This document shows, one piece after another, positions 5,894 through 6,511 of a stretch of DNA of 6,511 bases (position 1 is the stretch's first letter; each line of letters starts with the position of its first letter). The DNA is taken from the NCBI GenBank assembly GCA_022361315.1, contig JAKSBB010000047.1:1-6511 (forward strand), read 5' to 3'. This DNA is from Desulfobacterales bacterium (lineage in GTDB: Bacteria; Desulfobacterota; Desulfobacteria; Desulfobacterales; Desulfobacteraceae). The notes beneath the pieces are model-generated. The model ran no database searches. It was not told the origin of the DNA and saw only the letters and a program-made list of their open reading frames with translations. The position numbers and the translations under genes were made by a program.

Positions 5894-6511
5894 ATGAAAT
5901 CGCTGTCCGACATTTATATCAGGGAAAGCCTGGCCGACACGCCGCTTATTTATGAACGGGGCAAACAGACCTTTGCCCACGGCTCCTATTTCCTCTCTCA
6001 CAAAGATCCCGACGCCCAGCGTTTTGTATACGAATTTGACGGGGTCTTCGGCCACTATACGACACGGTTACAGATATTCGACGACCGCATCGAGTCCTCC
6101 TGCAATTGTCCCTACCCGAAACCGGGGTGCAAGCATGCCGTCGCGGCCGCCCTGAACGCCCGTACCCTGCTTTTAAAACCCAGGGTTCAAGATGAATTGT
6201 TCCCGGAAACGGAAGATCCGTTTCTCAACGAATCCGAGATCAGGGAGCAGGCTTACAAAGACAGGGAGGACCGGGCCAAAGCCGACCAGTTCACCCCGGT
6301 GCGGGGGGAGATGTTCAAAGGCGACCACAAGGTGATTACCAAAGACAGCCGCACTTACACCGTCTGCTTCCATGACCCAGTAAAAGTAAAGGGACATTGC
6401 TCCTGCCCGGATTATCTGACCAACGGCCTGGGGATCTGCAAGCATATGCTCTTCATGGCCGATCACCTGTCCCGGGAACCCGGTTTCAAGGCCCAGGTAA
6501 AAACCGAAACC
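5894..6511 (+). CDS. Protein with two SWIM zinc fingers, 3' end cut by window
   Basis: An open frame of 206 codons runs from ATG 5894 off the window end with no stop. Two SWIM-type zinc-binding motifs are visible: C70-x-C72-x6-C79-x-H81 and C169-x-C171-x10-C182-x-H184. Between them is a charged, helical stretch (about 100-135). SWIM fingers occur in bacterial SNF2-family helicases, where they lie N-terminal to the ATPase, and in transposases; in this layout an SNF2-type DNA-dependent ATPase is the likely continuation, but no ATPase motif is in view. The fragment is consistent with a DNA-binding region. No Shine-Dalgarno is evident before ATG 5894 (ATGGCCCC precedes), but an in-frame TAG at 5882-5884 rules out a start farther upstream. 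It lies after AraC on the same strand. Confidence 0.85.
   Translation, partial: MKSLSDIYIRESLADTPLIYERGKQTFAHGSYFLSHKDPDAQRFVYEFDGVFGHYTTRLQIFDDRIESSCNCPYPKPGCKHAVAAALNARTLLLKPRVQDELFPETEDPFLNESEIREQAYKDREDRAKADQFTPVRGEMFKGDHKVITKDSRTYTVCFHDPVKVKGHCSCPDYLTNGLGICKHMLFMADHLSREPGFKAQVKTET

Overview
The window is a stretch of bacterial chromosome of moderate GC content carrying seven protein-coding genes, two of them cut by the window edges. I see no tRNA, rRNA, CRISPR array, transposase or phage gene. The ferredoxin-like protein with tandem [4Fe-4S] motifs next to a PadR regulator, and the start of a SWIM-finger protein of the kind often fused to SNF2 helicases, suggest an anaerobic Gram-negative bacterium, most likely a Desulfobacterota sulfate reducer. 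That placement rests on protein style only and is an inference.

Layout, left to right: (1) the 3' end of a glutaminase gene (glsA family), plus strand, ending at 804. (2) A short-chain dehydrogenase/reductase (SDR) on the minus strand (827-1681), convergent with glsA. (3) A 157-bp divergent promoter region with a possible sigma-70 promoter and a perfect 8+8 bp inverted repeat. (4) A 360-residue iron-sulfur protein (1839-2921) with a winged-helix-like N-terminus, a cysteine-rich middle and two C-terminal [4Fe-4S] motifs. (5) A stem-loop in the gap, then a PadR-family regulator (3005-3568). (6) An exported 364-residue protein (3722-4816) that joins a concanavalin/LamG-like sandwich domain to a SnoaL-like domain. 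(7) An AraC-family regulator (4886-5821) whose translation start lies inside a striking composite inverted repeat. (8) A 12-bp-period tandem repeat, then the first 206 codons of a protein with two SWIM zinc fingers (5894 to the window end).

Two functional groupings are plausible. The SDR, the iron-sulfur protein and PadR look like one local redox module: SDR and iron-sulfur gene share a divergent control region, and PadR follows the iron-sulfur gene in the same direction. The exported SnoaL-fusion protein and the AraC regulator are adjacent and co-directional, so AraC may control its neighbour or itself. The glutaminase and the SWIM protein look unrelated to these modules.

The features most worth a second look are the long-range RNA- or DNA-fold potential over the AraC start (4859-4970), the two-domain exported SnoaL fusion, and the inverted repeat placed where a repressor would cover the start of the iron-sulfur gene transcript. 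I found no clear evidence for a wholly new defence or mobile system.
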